The notes: generated by a model from the sequence alone, not told the origin. Shown: positions 1 to 7,147, counted from the stretch's first letter. The stretch: 19,727 nucleotides of DNA from Ancrocorticia sp052089425 (GCF_052089425.1 NZ_JBQCZW010000034.1:1-19727), one strand, 5' to 3'. Numbers and translations are program-made.

Positions 1-817
1 ACTGGATGCGGATGACCTGCTGGCCGTCAGCGTCACTGACCTCTTGGGTGATCTGCAGTTCTTCATCCTCGCGATACCCGATCGTCTGCCCCGGCAAGAG
101 GAACGAATCCGAGCTGATGATGTAATCAGCGATGTTCGCCAGCATGGCAAACACATCCTCCTCGCTATGCGTGGAATCCAGCACCTCAAGGTCCAAATGC
201 CCGAACAACGGCAGGCCGAGCGTGCGGCCATGCACCAGATCGGGGTGGAAGATCCTCACGGCTACCCACAAGGGAAGCGGCGCTTGGCCCTCGGTGAGAG
301 AGTTCGCCAGCTCGGTGACCATCTCGGGCGGCTGAACAACGCCCAGCTCACTGCGGAACACACCAACCGCGGCTTCCTCACGCATGAGGGCATCCATCAC
401 CTCAGTCATGACGATATGGGCGCTCACCATCCGCTTGCGGCGCTTGACCTCAGGTAAATCCGCCGGACTCTGCGGCTCAGCCACGGCAGCCTCGCGGAGC
501 GGAGCGTAGCAGCTGACCGCGGCATAGAAACTGTGCTCGGGAAGCTGGCCGCCTTCAACGGGAAGCTGGCCGCCTTCGGGAGTCACCATGACCACCACAT
601 CATCGATCTCAAACTGCAGAATCCGGCCTGCAGGGCTTCCCTTGCCCAAGGCCCCGGCCGGGATCTCGTTCCATTTGGGATCGATCTGTTCGTTCCAGAG
701 CCCACCGATTCGGGCCACGGCGGCATCAACATCGATGGGTGCCGTGTACAGCGCAGCAGTGGAGAGAAACTCCGGAGCCAGAGGGTGGAGTGATGACAAG
801 GGGAGCTGTTCGCTCAT
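1..817 (-). CDS. DUF4261 domain protein, 5' part (3' end beyond window)
   Basis: The minus strand stays open from an ATG at 817 to the window edge (272 codons, no stop), so the gene continues to the left. A strong AGGAG-type ribosome binding site at 823-828 fixes the start. The C-terminal part shows the sequence style of DUF4261: a stretch reading LPLWVAVRIFHPD, then HGRTLGLPLFGHLDLEVLDS, then a helical segment ending DYIISSDSFLLPGQTIG. No function is known for this family and I do not assign one; no signal peptide or membrane segment is visible. Residues about 81-94 are an in-frame 21-base tandem duplication that doubles the motif GGQLP. Its leader carries a promoter, hairpins and a terminator-like stem, suggesting control of transcript elongation. 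The family call is from memory of the domain and is moderately secure; the reading frame is very secure. Confidence 0.75.
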   Translation of the reverse strand, partial: MSEQLPLSSLHPLAPEFLSTAALYTAPIDVDAAVARIGGLWNEQIDPKWNEIPAGALGKGSPAGRILQFEIDDVVVMVTPEGGQLPVEGGQLPEHSFYAAVSCYAPLREAAVAEPQSPADLPEVKRRKRMVSAHIVMTEVMDALMREEAAVGVFRSELGVVQPPEMVTELANSLTEGQAPLPLWVAVRIFHPDLVHGRTLGLPLFGHLDLEVLDSTHSEEDVFAMLANIADYIISSDSFLLPGQTIGYREDEELQITQEVSDADGQQVIRIQ

Positions 818-830
818 TCGTTCTCCTCAA

Positions 831-883
831 AATAAAAGGGCTGGGTGGCGCGAGACGACAGCAGCATTCTCGCACCACCCAGC
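831..883 (-). terminator. Intrinsic-terminator/attenuator-like hairpin directly before the DUF4261 ribosome binding site
   Basis: Positions 840-855 and 868-883 form a 16-bp stem with one mismatch and a 12-base loop. Read on the minus strand, the stem is followed at once by CCTTTTATTTT and then by the GAGGAG ribosome binding site of the DUF4261 gene. Being placed between a promoter at about 1006-1035 and the start codon, it would end transcription before the gene unless it is overridden, which is the layout of an attenuator. It could alternatively just stop read-through from the CYTH gene. Confidence 0.6.
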
Positions 884-888
884 TATTA

Positions 889-973
889 GGTAAGGAATCC
901 GATGATCCCATCCGCTCACCTCAGTTGGGTCGGATTGGCCTTACCCGCGCGCACAACCGGATACCGGTGGCGC
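889..973 (-). ncRNA. Structured 5' leader of the DUF4261 gene, candidate cis-regulatory RNA
   Basis: Minus-strand reading gives two hairpins in series upstream of the attenuator. The first (949-973) has a GCGC/GCGC base and an ACCGG/CCGGT upper stem closed by a three-base loop. The second (889-945) is a 14-bp arm, GGTAAGG plus AATCCGA pairing with TCGGATT plus CCTTACC, interrupted only by a two-base CC bulge; inside it CCCA can pair with TGGG. The distances from the inferred transcription start (about 1000) to the start codon give a leader near 180 nt. I could not match it to a known riboswitch class. The stem 3' of it contains GGGTGGTGCGAGA, which loosely resembles a T-box, but the invariant ACC part is missing. 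Confidence 0.45.
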
Positions 974-1005
974 AAGCTTCAATTGTGACGTGACTTCTTG
1001 AACCT

Positions 1006-1035
1006 AGTGTATGCAGGTTACGTGTGCGGTGCCAA
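1006..1035 (-). promoter_or_regulatory. Promoter for the DUF4261 leader
   Basis: On the minus strand TTGGCA (1030-1035) is followed after 18 bases by TACACT (1006-1011), a good match to a housekeeping sigma-factor promoter. It would start transcription around position 1000, between the CYTH stop codon and the leader hairpins, so the DUF4261 gene need not depend on read-through from CYTH. Confidence 0.5.
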
Positions 1036-1097
1036 TACTGCCCACGGATAGGACGTTCTGCCCACAGCTCACCCATGAATGCAGCTGTGCCCACCCT

Positions 1098-1769
1098 TTA
1101 GTCCCGGGAAACAGGTCCCCGCAGATCCATGAAGTATGGACCTTTGGCGCGAAGCTCCTGATGGTACATGTCCTTCCACTGGCGCCACGGTTCCTTGGAC
1201 AAGTAATCGTTGGTGAAGCGCAGATCCTCCGTCACTTCGGTGACGCAGAACAGCGGGATCCTGAGATCGGTGACCGGCGCCAACCGCTCACATTCGGCGA
1301 TCACCAAGCCTTCGTTCTGGCCACCGAACACGTCAAACTCCCACCCGTCCTCGTCATACCAGAGCGAGTGCCGGTTCTTCAGGATCACGTTAGGTGAACG
1401 GCGGATGATCTGATCGGCCACCGCGATGTCCACTTCCGATTCCATCTCGTAGCGCTCGCCGCCCCCAGCAGGGGACTTGACGGCGATCCACGCCGAAACC
1501 TCATCGCCCGCATCTTTCATGAGATCCGCCAACAACCGGCGCTCGTAGGCACCAAGGAAATCGACCGAATCGTCAAACGGCGGCAGTTCGGCGCTCCGCC
1601 CAGGGAATGCCAAGCGCATCCGCACGGCGTACCCATCGTTCGCGAACAGATAGGCTTGCACGATCACCTGATGGGATCCATGCATCGCCACCTCTGGAGG
1701 CAGCCTCTCCACGAAGAACTTACGCTCGAACTCGAAGTTCAGAGCCTCGGTATCCGGTAGCTCACTCAT
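1098..1769 (-). CDS. CYTH-domain protein (triphosphate tunnel enzyme family)
   Basis: A 223-residue protein beginning MSELPDTEALNFEFERKFFV. The N-terminal E-F-E-R-K is the ExExK signature of CYTH / triphosphate tunnel metalloenzymes, in which acidic and basic side chains line an eight-stranded barrel that binds a triphosphate and metal ions. Further family-like stretches are VRMRL after about residue 50, WIAVKSPAGGGERYEMESEV in the middle, and EFDVFGGQNEGLVIAECE later, with alternating acidic residues typical of the barrel. Known members are inorganic triphosphatases, thiamine triphosphatases and class IV adenylate cyclases; the sequence does not say which applies. Start chosen at the ATG preceded by GGAGG. 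It is divergent from ilvA across a C-rich spacer of 192 bp. Confidence 0.8.
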   Translation of the reverse strand: MSELPDTEALNFEFERKFFVERLPPEVAMHGSHQVIVQAYLFANDGYAVRMRLAFPGRSAELPPFDDSVDFLGAYERRLLADLMKDAGDEVSAWIAVKSPAGGGERYEMESEVDIAVADQIIRRSPNVILKNRHSLWYDEDGWEFDVFGGQNEGLVIAECERLAPVTDLRIPLFCVTEVTEDLRFTNDYLSKEPWRQWKDMYHQELRAKGPYFMDLRGPVSRD

Positions 1770-1870
1770 GCCTCCACAATACGAGAGTTCGCCGCACCGT
1801 ATCCAGAGCCCGCCGCCGTGTTCGTCCCGCCATTTCCACGCTCACGCCCAAGCCACCCGGACCGCCGCCC

Positions 1871-1904
1871 GTGCTGCCCGCAGCACCCCGACACCCCGCC
1901 GCCC
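1871..1904 (-). other. G-quadruplex-capable tract overlapping a short palindrome
   Basis: Between the divergent CYTH and ilvA genes the minus strand has four G-runs of 3-4 (1877-1904) separated by loops of 4, 4 and 6 bases, fitting the usual G4 pattern. The palindrome GTGCTGC-CC-GCAGCAC (1871-1886) overlaps it. The ilvA coding strand is correspondingly C-rich. It may affect initiation of either gene; no functional evidence is visible. Confidence 0.4.
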
Positions 1905-1961
1905 GTGACACCCAGTGGACACGGCTGGAGCACTCACCGCCAACCAAGGCAGACTGAGCCT

Positions 1962-3215
1962 ATGGCTCGCGATTTACCAACTGGCACCGGCGTCGTCGTC
2001 GCCGCTCAAACTCTCGGCTCAACAGTCCGGAAAACCCAACTCGAACTCTCCCTCCGACTCTCGGGGATTCGGCGCCAACCGGTCCTCCTCAAGCGCGAAG
2101 ATACGCAGGTGGGCCGCTCTTACAAGGTGCGCGGGGCCTATAACGTGATCTCGGGGCTATCGGAGGAGGAACGCACGGCGGGCGTTGTGTGTGCGTCCGC
2201 AGGCAATCACGCGCAGGGCGTTGCGTTTGCGTGCCGGCAGCTGAAGATTCACGGGAAGGTGTTTCTGCCCTCCACCACCCCGCGCCAGAAGCGCGCCCGG
2301 ATCCGCGATATTGGCGGGCCGTGGATTGAACAGATCATCGGCGGCGCCACATTTGATGAGGCCTCCACCGCGGCGAATGATTATGCGCGCGAGAACAACG
2401 CCACTTACGTCCATCCCTTCGACGATCCGCAAACGATCGCCGGGCAGGGCACCGTTGTCAAAGAAATCTTCGAGCAGGCAAGTGAACCGCCCACAACCGT
2501 CGTGGTGCCCGTGGGCGGGGGCGGCCTGCTCTCTGGCACAGCGATCTGGCTGCGCGAGTTCCATCCAGAGGTCCGCATCATCGGCGTGGAACCGGAGGGA
2601 GCCCCGTCCATGAAGGCGGCGCTGGAGGCCGGTGGGCCCGTGACTCTCGAATCCATTGACGGCTTCGCCGATGGCACCGCCGTGGCGCGCGTTGGCAACC
2701 TGACCTACGAGATCACCCGCGAGCTTGTGGACGACATCATCACCGTTCCCGAAGGCGCCATCTGCAGTGAGATGCTGGACCTGTATCAGGTGGAGGGCAT
2801 CATCGCCGAACCCTCCGGCGCCCTCGCGAGCGCAGCCGTGGCCCGCTTCCTGCCGGATCTGCCCGAGGGGCCGATCGCCTGCGTTGTGTCAGGCGGCAAT
2901 AACGATGTGTCCCGATACGACGATATCGTTGAGCGCTCGCTCGTCTATGAAGGCCTGCGCCACTACTTCCTCGTCACGTTCCCGCAGGAACCCGGGGCGT
3001 TGCGCCACTTCCTGGACGATGTGCTGGACGATGGCGATGACATCATCCTGTTCGAGTACACGAAAAAGAACAACCGCGAAACCGGCCCGGCGCTCGTAGG
3101 AATCGAGATTGTGGAGTCCATCCACCTCACGCCCCTACTCGCCCGTATGGCCGAATCCCCGCTCGATATCCAAAAGTTGGAGCCGAACTCCCCCGTATTC
3201 TCCTTCCTCCTGTAA
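1962..3215 (+). CDS. ilvA: Threonine ammonia-lyase (threonine deaminase), biosynthetic type
   Basis: A 417-residue PLP enzyme converting L-threonine to 2-oxobutanoate and ammonia, the committed step toward isoleucine. The PLP lysine is K55 in GRSYKVRGAYN; substrate and cofactor loops follow as ASAGNHAQGVA and the phosphate-binding GGGGLLSG. The C-terminal ~90 residues (from about LRHYFLVTFPQEPGAL) form the single ACT-like regulatory domain, ending PNSPVFSFLL as in short IlvA forms of Gram-positive bacteria; isoleucine feedback inhibition is therefore expected. The start at 1962 (MARDLPTG) is chosen because the extension upstream is low-complexity P/R/S-rich sequence; the ribosome binding site here is weak. 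No other ilv genes are adjacent, and no attenuator peptide is visible. Confidence 0.93.
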   Translation: MARDLPTGTGVVVAAQTLGSTVRKTQLELSLRLSGIRRQPVLLKREDTQVGRSYKVRGAYNVISGLSEEERTAGVVCASAGNHAQGVAFACRQLKIHGKVFLPSTTPRQKRARIRDIGGPWIEQIIGGATFDEASTAANDYARENNATYVHPFDDPQTIAGQGTVVKEIFEQASEPPTTVVVPVGGGGLLSGTAIWLREFHPEVRIIGVEPEGAPSMKAALEAGGPVTLESIDGFADGTAVARVGNLTYEITRELVDDIITVPEGAICSEMLDLYQVEGIIAEPSGALASAAVARFLPDLPEGPIACVVSGGNNDVSRYDDIVERSLVYEGLRHYFLVTFPQEPGALRHFLDDVLDDGDDIILFEYTKKNNRETGPALVGIEIVESIHLTPLLARMAESPLDIQKLEPNSPVFSFLL

Positions 3216-3224
3216 GTTTTTTGG

Positions 3225-3235
3225 GACGACGACGG
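3225..3235 (+). repeat. Intergenic 11-mer GACGACGACGG, first copy of a dispersed element
   Basis: GACGACGACGG occurs 9 bases after the ilvA stop. The same 11-mer occurs 23 bases after the pdxK stop (14076-14086), and in inverse orientation 11 bases after the MATE stop (17372-17382) and in the spacer before the aldo/keto reductase (12130-12140). A 10/11 copy touches the RidA-like stop (6345-6355). The ilvA and pdxK copies are both preceded by a similar T-rich GTTTTT(T)GGG stretch. Confidence 0.5.
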
Positions 3236-3269
3236 CGAAGCCCCTCTTAACCGCGGCCCGCGCCACATC

Positions 3270-3284
3270 CACGTGCAGCACGTG
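3270..3284. promoter_or_regulatory. 15-bp palindrome, candidate operator
   Basis: CACGTGC-A-GCACGTG is a perfect dyad 33 bases upstream of the -35 element of the acyltransferase promoter. Its size and symmetry fit a dimeric repressor or activator site. It could also be a weak hairpin of the ilvA 3' end, but no T-tract follows. Confidence 0.4.
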
Positions 3285-3317
3285 AGGCGCAAAATTCCCC
3301 GGTACGATACGTCGTGG

Positions 3318-3348
3318 TTGACAGTTAGTGGGACAATCCGGCTAGATT
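3318..3348 (+). promoter_or_regulatory. Promoter of the PlsC-like acyltransferase gene
   Basis: A perfect TTGACA (3318-3323) and TAGATT (3343-3348) are separated by 19 bases, a little longer than ideal, and lie 25 bases upstream of the ATG at 3374, which has its own AAAGGA ribosome binding site. Confidence 0.5.
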
Positions 3349-3373
3349 GAGGCCGGCTAGGCAAAGGATACTG

Positions 3374-3948
3374 ATGAAGATTACTCAACTAATCGCGAGC
3401 ACCTACATGAGGTTCTCCCGATGGACGTTCGTTCATGAGGATATCCCTGCCAAGGCCGTCATTATCGGGGCGCCCCACACCTCCAACTGGGACGGCTTCC
3501 TCATGGCTATGGCCTTTTGGAAGATCGGGCGCCCGTTCAAGTTCCTCATGAAGGATGAATTCCTTAAGATCCCTGTCATCGGGCGCTTCTTCGTGGCCAT
3601 GGGTGGAATCGCCACCAACCGGCGCAAACACACGGGGCTTGTCGGGTCTCTCGTGGAAACGGCGCAAAAGCAGGACACGTTTACGCTGATCATCGCCGCG
3701 GAGGGCACGCGATCGCCCGGCGAATACTGGAAGTCCGGGTTCTACAGGATTGCCCTTGAGACGGGCCTGCCCGTGCAGCTCGGGTTCATTGACCGGCGCA
3801 ATAAAACCTACGGGTGGGGCGGCCACATCTGGTTGACCGGGGATGTGAGCGCCGATATGGACAAACTCCGCTCCTTCTACGATGGAAATGTGGGCCACCG
3901 CCCCGGCAATGAAACTCCTCCCAAGCTGCGGGCCGAAGATGATCCGGG
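3374..3948 (+). CDS. 1-acyl-glycerol-3-phosphate acyltransferase (PlsC family), 3' end lost in gap
   Basis: The first 191 residues of a lysophospholipid acyltransferase that would transfer an acyl chain to a glycerophosphate-type acceptor at the inner face of the membrane. Motif I is HTSNWD (H-x4-D catalytic pair, about residue 37). The acceptor-binding EGTR motif is complete (AAEGTRSPGEYWKSGFYRIA), and the later pocket motif GLPVQLGFIDRRNKTYGWGGHIWLTGD is also present. Start at 3374 has AAAGGA upstream. The remaining sequence ends ...PPKLRAEDDPG just before the N-run, a place where small family members of about 195-200 residues usually stop, so only a few codons are probably missing. It converges on the FGGY kinase. 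The precise substrate cannot be told. Confidence 0.85.
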
Positions 3949-4048
3949 NNNNNNNNNNNNNNNNNNNNNNNNNNNNNNNNNNNNNNNNNNNNNNNNNNNN
4001 NNNNNNNNNNNNNNNNNNNNNNNNNNNNNNNNNNNNNNNNNNNNNNNN
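3949..4048. other. Assembly gap of 100 N that hides an unknown, larger length
   Basis: Exactly 100 N. The FGGY kinase entering it from the right stops at about residue 247, where a normal member has around 500, and the acyltransferase on the left lacks its stop codon. The true missing length is therefore probably several hundred bases (around 0.7-0.8 kb), not 100. Reading frames that appear to cross the gap are meaningless. Confidence 0.9.
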
Positions 4049-4788
4049 ACTCCGGCCGCCTGCCCATCGCCCACTCCGGCCACCAACGGAATCGTCTGCT
4101 TCAGGCCCCATTCGCGAGAGATCGTGGGGTCTATTTCGCCCATCACGTCTCCGGGCTTGACGAGGTCACTCAGCTGTTCGCGCTTAACTCCTCCGATAAT
4201 CATCAACCCGGGATCAAAATCCTGCGCGGCGATGTCAAGCATGCCAAGTGAATCCGCCGCGCCCACGGACGTCACCCACTTGCCGGTGAGCTTGAAGGTG
4301 AGGTAGCCGTGGACCTCGACGATCTTGTCTGCCAACCGCAGCGAATCTGGCTCGTGCTTCTTCAGCCATGCGAGCTTGTAGATGGCCAGTGCGGTAGCGG
4401 GCGGCTTTCCCGAAAGTGCATGAATCGCCGGGTTGCCGATGTTGGCCACCTCCTTGGCAGCGCGTCCGTCCATCCACGTGAGCCCATCGCGCAGAGGATT
4501 CCCCTCAATATCGAAGGGCGCGAACGTCTCGCGCTGATGCGTCATCCCCATGGCTGCGATGCGATCGCGATCCGACGGCTTGAGGGCGGCAACGGCCTCC
4601 CCCACCGATTCGTTTGTGCTAGTCCACCACTCGAGGGGATCTTGTTCGAAGTAGCTCATCTGCGGGGTTTTCAGCTGGAGCTCCCTGCGAGCCGAGGCAA
4701 GAACATTGCCCTCTGGATCAACGATGATCGCTTTGGTTGCGGTAGTGGACGTGTCGATTGCAATGACCAATGGTGAATCAGTGCTCAT
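4049..4788 (-). CDS. FGGY-family carbohydrate kinase, N-terminal half only (3' end in gap)
   Basis: 247 residues of a sugar or polyol kinase using ATP. The N-terminal phosphate loop is IAIDTSTTATKAIIVD (from about residue 9) and the substrate/catalytic aspartate is D107 in GLTWMDGRA, as in xylulokinase-like enzymes. The last visible segment, LVAGVGDGQAAG, is the first strand and loop of the FGGY C-terminal domain, so the gap removes essentially that whole domain. Start at 4788 follows AGGAG at good spacing. It is divergent from a GatD-like dehydrogenase, which suggests a small polyol or sugar catabolic unit controlled from the palindrome-rich spacer 4789-5070. The substrate cannot be identified: xylulose, ribulose, erythritol and tagatose-type substrates are all possible. 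Truncation is an assembly effect, not a mutation. Confidence 0.85.
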
Positions 4789-4965
4789 GATCTACTCCTA
4801 GCGTGACTATGTATTCAACGATTCGCCCGCGTGCGCCCTCGCACTCACGGGTCAAGCAGCCTGAACATCACCGCCGAACTGTCCTCGATGGCAGCAACGC
4901 CAAACACGCGGTATCGAGATGTCCTCCGTGCCGCACAGGCTGGCTAGCTGTCACTTTACCTCAGG

Positions 4966-5033
4966 TTGTGACACAATAGTGACGCCAAACACAATGGCTA
5001 TATAGCTCCCGAATACGGCGACTAGACATAGTC
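4966..5033. promoter_or_regulatory. Three palindromes in the divergent kinase/dehydrogenase spacer
   Basis: The 282-bp spacer 4789-5070 holds no gene. It contains three dyads: TTGTG-A-CACAA (4966-4976), GCTATATAGC (4997-5006) and GACTA-GACA-TAGTC (5020-5033). The first resembles operators of GntR or LacI/CRP-like regulators; a partial second CACAAT half lies at 4990-4995. AT-rich TATATA could serve as a -10. The clustering between two divergent sugar genes suggests a shared operator, but no regulator gene is adjacent. Confidence 0.4.
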
Positions 5034-5070
5034 TCTGGTAGCTCAATCCATGTGAGGAAGGAATTTCACG

Positions 5071-6120
5071 ATGCATGCTCTCACCTTTTGGGGAGTCCAA
5101 GATCTGAGGTACGAAGAGGTACCGGATCCGGTACTCGATTCACCGGATAACGTCATCATGAAGATCAAGGCCGTGGGCGTGTGCGGGTCTGATAAGAAGC
5201 GCTACCGCAAACTCGGCCCCTACATTCCAGGCAACGTGTGGGGCCATGAGTTCTCTGGCGAAATCGTGGAGGTTGGCGCGAACGTCACAAGCGTCAAGGT
5301 GGGCGACCGCGCGGCGGCCATCGCCGCCATGACGTCTGAAAAAAGCGCAGATCACCCATCTGGGCGCCCCTCCCAAGATCCGAATCTTTCGGCACTCGGC
5401 GCCTTAGTACCCGGCGGATACGCCGAATACATCCAGCTACCCGAAAAGAACCTCGCCCCTATGGACCCGGCGGTCAGTTTCGAAGAAGGTGCCCTCATGG
5501 AGCCCACCGCCGTGGTGCTCCACGGTCTTCTCCAGACCGGACTGCAGATGGGTGATGATGTGGGCATCGCCGGCGCGGGCGGGCTCGGCCTACTCGCGGT
5601 GGCATGGGCCCGAGCGTTTGGTGCCAAGAACATCTATGCCTTTGACATTCGGGACTCCCAACTCGAGTTGGCCCGCGCGATGGGGGCCGATGTAGCGGTT
5701 AACACCTCCGGGCGCCTACTGCACGAAGTGATAGCCGAATACGGCGAAGGTGTGGACTTGGCCGTCGAATCTGCCGGCGCCCCGGACACATCCGCGCAAG
5801 TTCTCGGCCTGCCCAAGCGCGGAGGCGAAGTGGTGTACATGGGTATCCCCTATGCGGATATCACAATGCCGCGGCTCTACTTCGAACGTATCGCCCGTTA
5901 CGAGCTGACCATTCACGGCACGTGGAGCTGCGTCTCGGCCCCATACCCGGGTGCAGAATGGTCCAACGCGCTTGAGATGCTGGCCAACAAGCGCATCAAC
6001 ATTGAGCCCGTCATCTCCCACAAATTCAACCTCAGTGACGGCCCTGAGGTCTTCAAGAAGCTGATCGAAGAGCCCAATCCCTACAGCAAGGTGATGTTCT
6101 ACCCCGAGGAAACTCAGTAG
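5071..6120 (+). CDS. Medium-chain zinc dehydrogenase, galactitol-1-phosphate dehydrogenase-like
   Basis: A 349-residue NAD(P)-dependent MDR enzyme. Catalytic zinc ligands are visible as C38 (VGVCGSD), H59-E60 (WGHEFSG) and E144 (MEPTAV). The Rossmann glycine motif is GIAGAGGLGLLA near residue 170. The C-terminal segment GTWSCVSAPYPGAEW and the following NIEPVISHKF resemble GatD, which oxidises galactitol-1-phosphate to tagatose-6-phosphate. The exact sugar alcohol here is unknown. Oddly, residues about 83-112, where MDR enzymes carry four cysteines for a structural zinc, contain none and are short and polar (ends SGRPSQDPNLSALGALVPGG). AGGAAGG precedes the ATG. It is divergent from the FGGY kinase, probably in one catabolic pathway, and ends in a 15-bp hairpin. 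Confidence 0.88.
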   Translation: MHALTFWGVQDLRYEEVPDPVLDSPDNVIMKIKAVGVCGSDKKRYRKLGPYIPGNVWGHEFSGEIVEVGANVTSVKVGDRAAAIAAMTSEKSADHPSGRPSQDPNLSALGALVPGGYAEYIQLPEKNLAPMDPAVSFEEGALMEPTAVVLHGLLQTGLQMGDDVGIAGAGGLGLLAVAWARAFGAKNIYAFDIRDSQLELARAMGADVAVNTSGRLLHEVIAEYGEGVDLAVESAGAPDTSAQVLGLPKRGGEVVYMGIPYADITMPRLYFERIARYELTIHGTWSCVSAPYPGAEWSNALEMLANKRINIEPVISHKFNLSDGPEVFKKLIEEPNPYSKVMFYPEETQ

Positions 6121-6136
6121 CCGCCATTCGTCTTGA

Positions 6137-6172
6137 CTGGGGCGCAGCTGCGGCTTTGCAGCTGCGCCCCAG
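6137..6172 (+). terminator. Strong hairpin after the dehydrogenase gene
   Basis: A perfect 15-bp stem (6137-6151 with 6158-6172) and six-base loop begins 16 bases after the stop codon at 6118-6120. No run of T follows, so it may be a non-canonical terminator or an mRNA-end stabiliser. Positions 6173-6356 hold nothing else I can recognise. Confidence 0.6.
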
Positions 6173-6356
6173 CACTGTATATGGCAATCGGTCTGCATAT
6201 ATCCGAGCAACGTGCGTATACCGATCTGAAACCTTAAGTAGCATCGGCAACTGCTCATCTCTTAACTGCCCACTTCCGCATGATGTGTAAGCCCTAGCTA
6301 TACGCACAGCGACTACAACATACGGAACTGAAACACGAAAATGACCGTCGTCGTGC

Positions 6357-6764
6357 TCACTCGGTGACGGCTGCAACGGCTTCCAGTTCCACGAGCTGAT
6401 CGTCATAGCCCAGAACAGTCACGCCCATCAGCGTGCTCGGCACGTCATGATCACCGAACGCGTCGCGCACCACTTCCCATGCCGCAACAAGGTCAGCCTG
6501 CTGGGAAGATGCCACGAGCACCCGCGTACTGACCACATCGTCGATCGTTACCCCGGCAGCGGCGAGTGCTCGTTTCATCGTCTCGACGCACGCGCCGGCC
6601 TGCCCCGCGTAGTCGCCCACCGCGACCGTCGCGCCATCATCATCCAAGGGGCACGACCCAGCTAAGAAGATCAGCCGGGCATCTTTCGGCGCGGTCGCGG
6701 CGTACGCATACTCGGCAACATCGGACAGGTTGGAAGCGCGGATCAGCTGCACAGAACTCGACAT
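6357..6764 (-). CDS. RidA-like (YjgF/UK114 family) protein lacking the deaminase arginine
   Basis: A 135-residue protein with the Rid fold: an IFLAGSCPLDDDG strand and loop, a long helix YAGQAGACVETMKRALAAAGVTIDDVV, then TRVLVAS and the C-terminal VELEAVAAV strand. Canonical RidA removes reactive enamines and imines using an arginine in the P-A-R-S motif; the aligned position here reads P-S-T-L, so the arginine is replaced. That places it with the Rid subgroups lacking this residue, whose roles are mostly unknown. Classic RidA protects PLP enzymes from 2-aminoacrylate made by enzymes such as IlvA, and ilvA lies 3 kb away, but the missing arginine argues against that job. GGGAG precedes the start at short spacing. 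Confidence 0.82.
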   Translation of the reverse strand: MSSSVQLIRASNLSDVAEYAYAATAPKDARLIFLAGSCPLDDDGATVAVGDYAGQAGACVETMKRALAAAGVTIDDVVSTRVLVASSQQADLVAAWEVVRDAFGDHDVPSTLMGVTVLGYDDQLVELEAVAAVTE

Positions 6765-6855
6765 GCTCCCATCGTCTCAGCTGAAGTGTAGGCACACAAT
6801 TTCTTGCGACTGCGCCCACCAACATTTGGTCCAACGCATTGTCTAACGGCTTCGA

Positions 6856-7004
6856 ACTGACCCAGCCGACCGTCTCCGCGCTGGAAGCGGGCGACCTTGA
6901 CCGATCTGGCCTCGCCACCCTGAAGTCCTACGTTGAAGCCCTCGGCGGCACCGTCGAAGTCACAGCCGCCTTCGGCGGGCGGACGCTCACGTTGTCGCCA
7001 CGTC
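6856..7004 (+). pseudogene. Duplicated 3' half of the higA antitoxin gene (149-bp direct repeat, left copy)
   Basis: This stretch matches 9691-9839 at a constant offset of 2835 bases with only two differences (6964 and 6968). It encodes the second HTH helix onward of the XRE antitoxin (LTQPTVSALEAGDLDRSGLA...) but has no N-terminal half and no start. The first helix is absent upstream. An extra C after CGTC shifts the frame so that the native stop is lost and translation would run on to 7031-7033. It is a gene fragment. Together with the intact copy it forms direct repeats around 7005-9690. Confidence 0.85.
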
Positions 7005-7147
7005 CATTACACGGTTCCGGTACTCCCTCATGAGTGAAATCCGCCATTTAGACCGAATGAGATCACCGTTTTTGACATGCTGGAATCGATGTTCTTGACA
7101 CCATATTCCGCTACAAACAGCAACCTTGCAGGAGAGTAAAGTCTTGA

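Noticed and set aside
44..457. Plus-strand open frames over 1-800
   Set aside because: They are shadows of the minus-strand DUF4261 gene, which has the ribosome binding site and coding-like codon use.
840..1000. T-box riboswitch upstream of the DUF4261 gene
   Set aside because: Only GGGTGG agrees; the conserved ACC of the T-box, a stem I with specifier loop and an amino-acid-related target gene are all missing.
1762..1947. Small minus-strand ORF overlapping the CYTH start by 8 bases
   Set aside because: Gly/Arg-rich product of a G-rich tract, no ribosome binding site or motif; probably chance.
3347..4306. Frames on both strands that read through the first N-run
   Set aside because: The gap length is arbitrary, so joining the acyltransferase to sequence beyond it, or the kinase to sequence left of it, is meaningless.
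7072..7100. Two TTGACA sequences (7072-7077 and 7095-7100) as promoters for the kinase remnant
   Set aside because: Neither has a -10 element at 16-19 bases, so they do not make convincing promoters.
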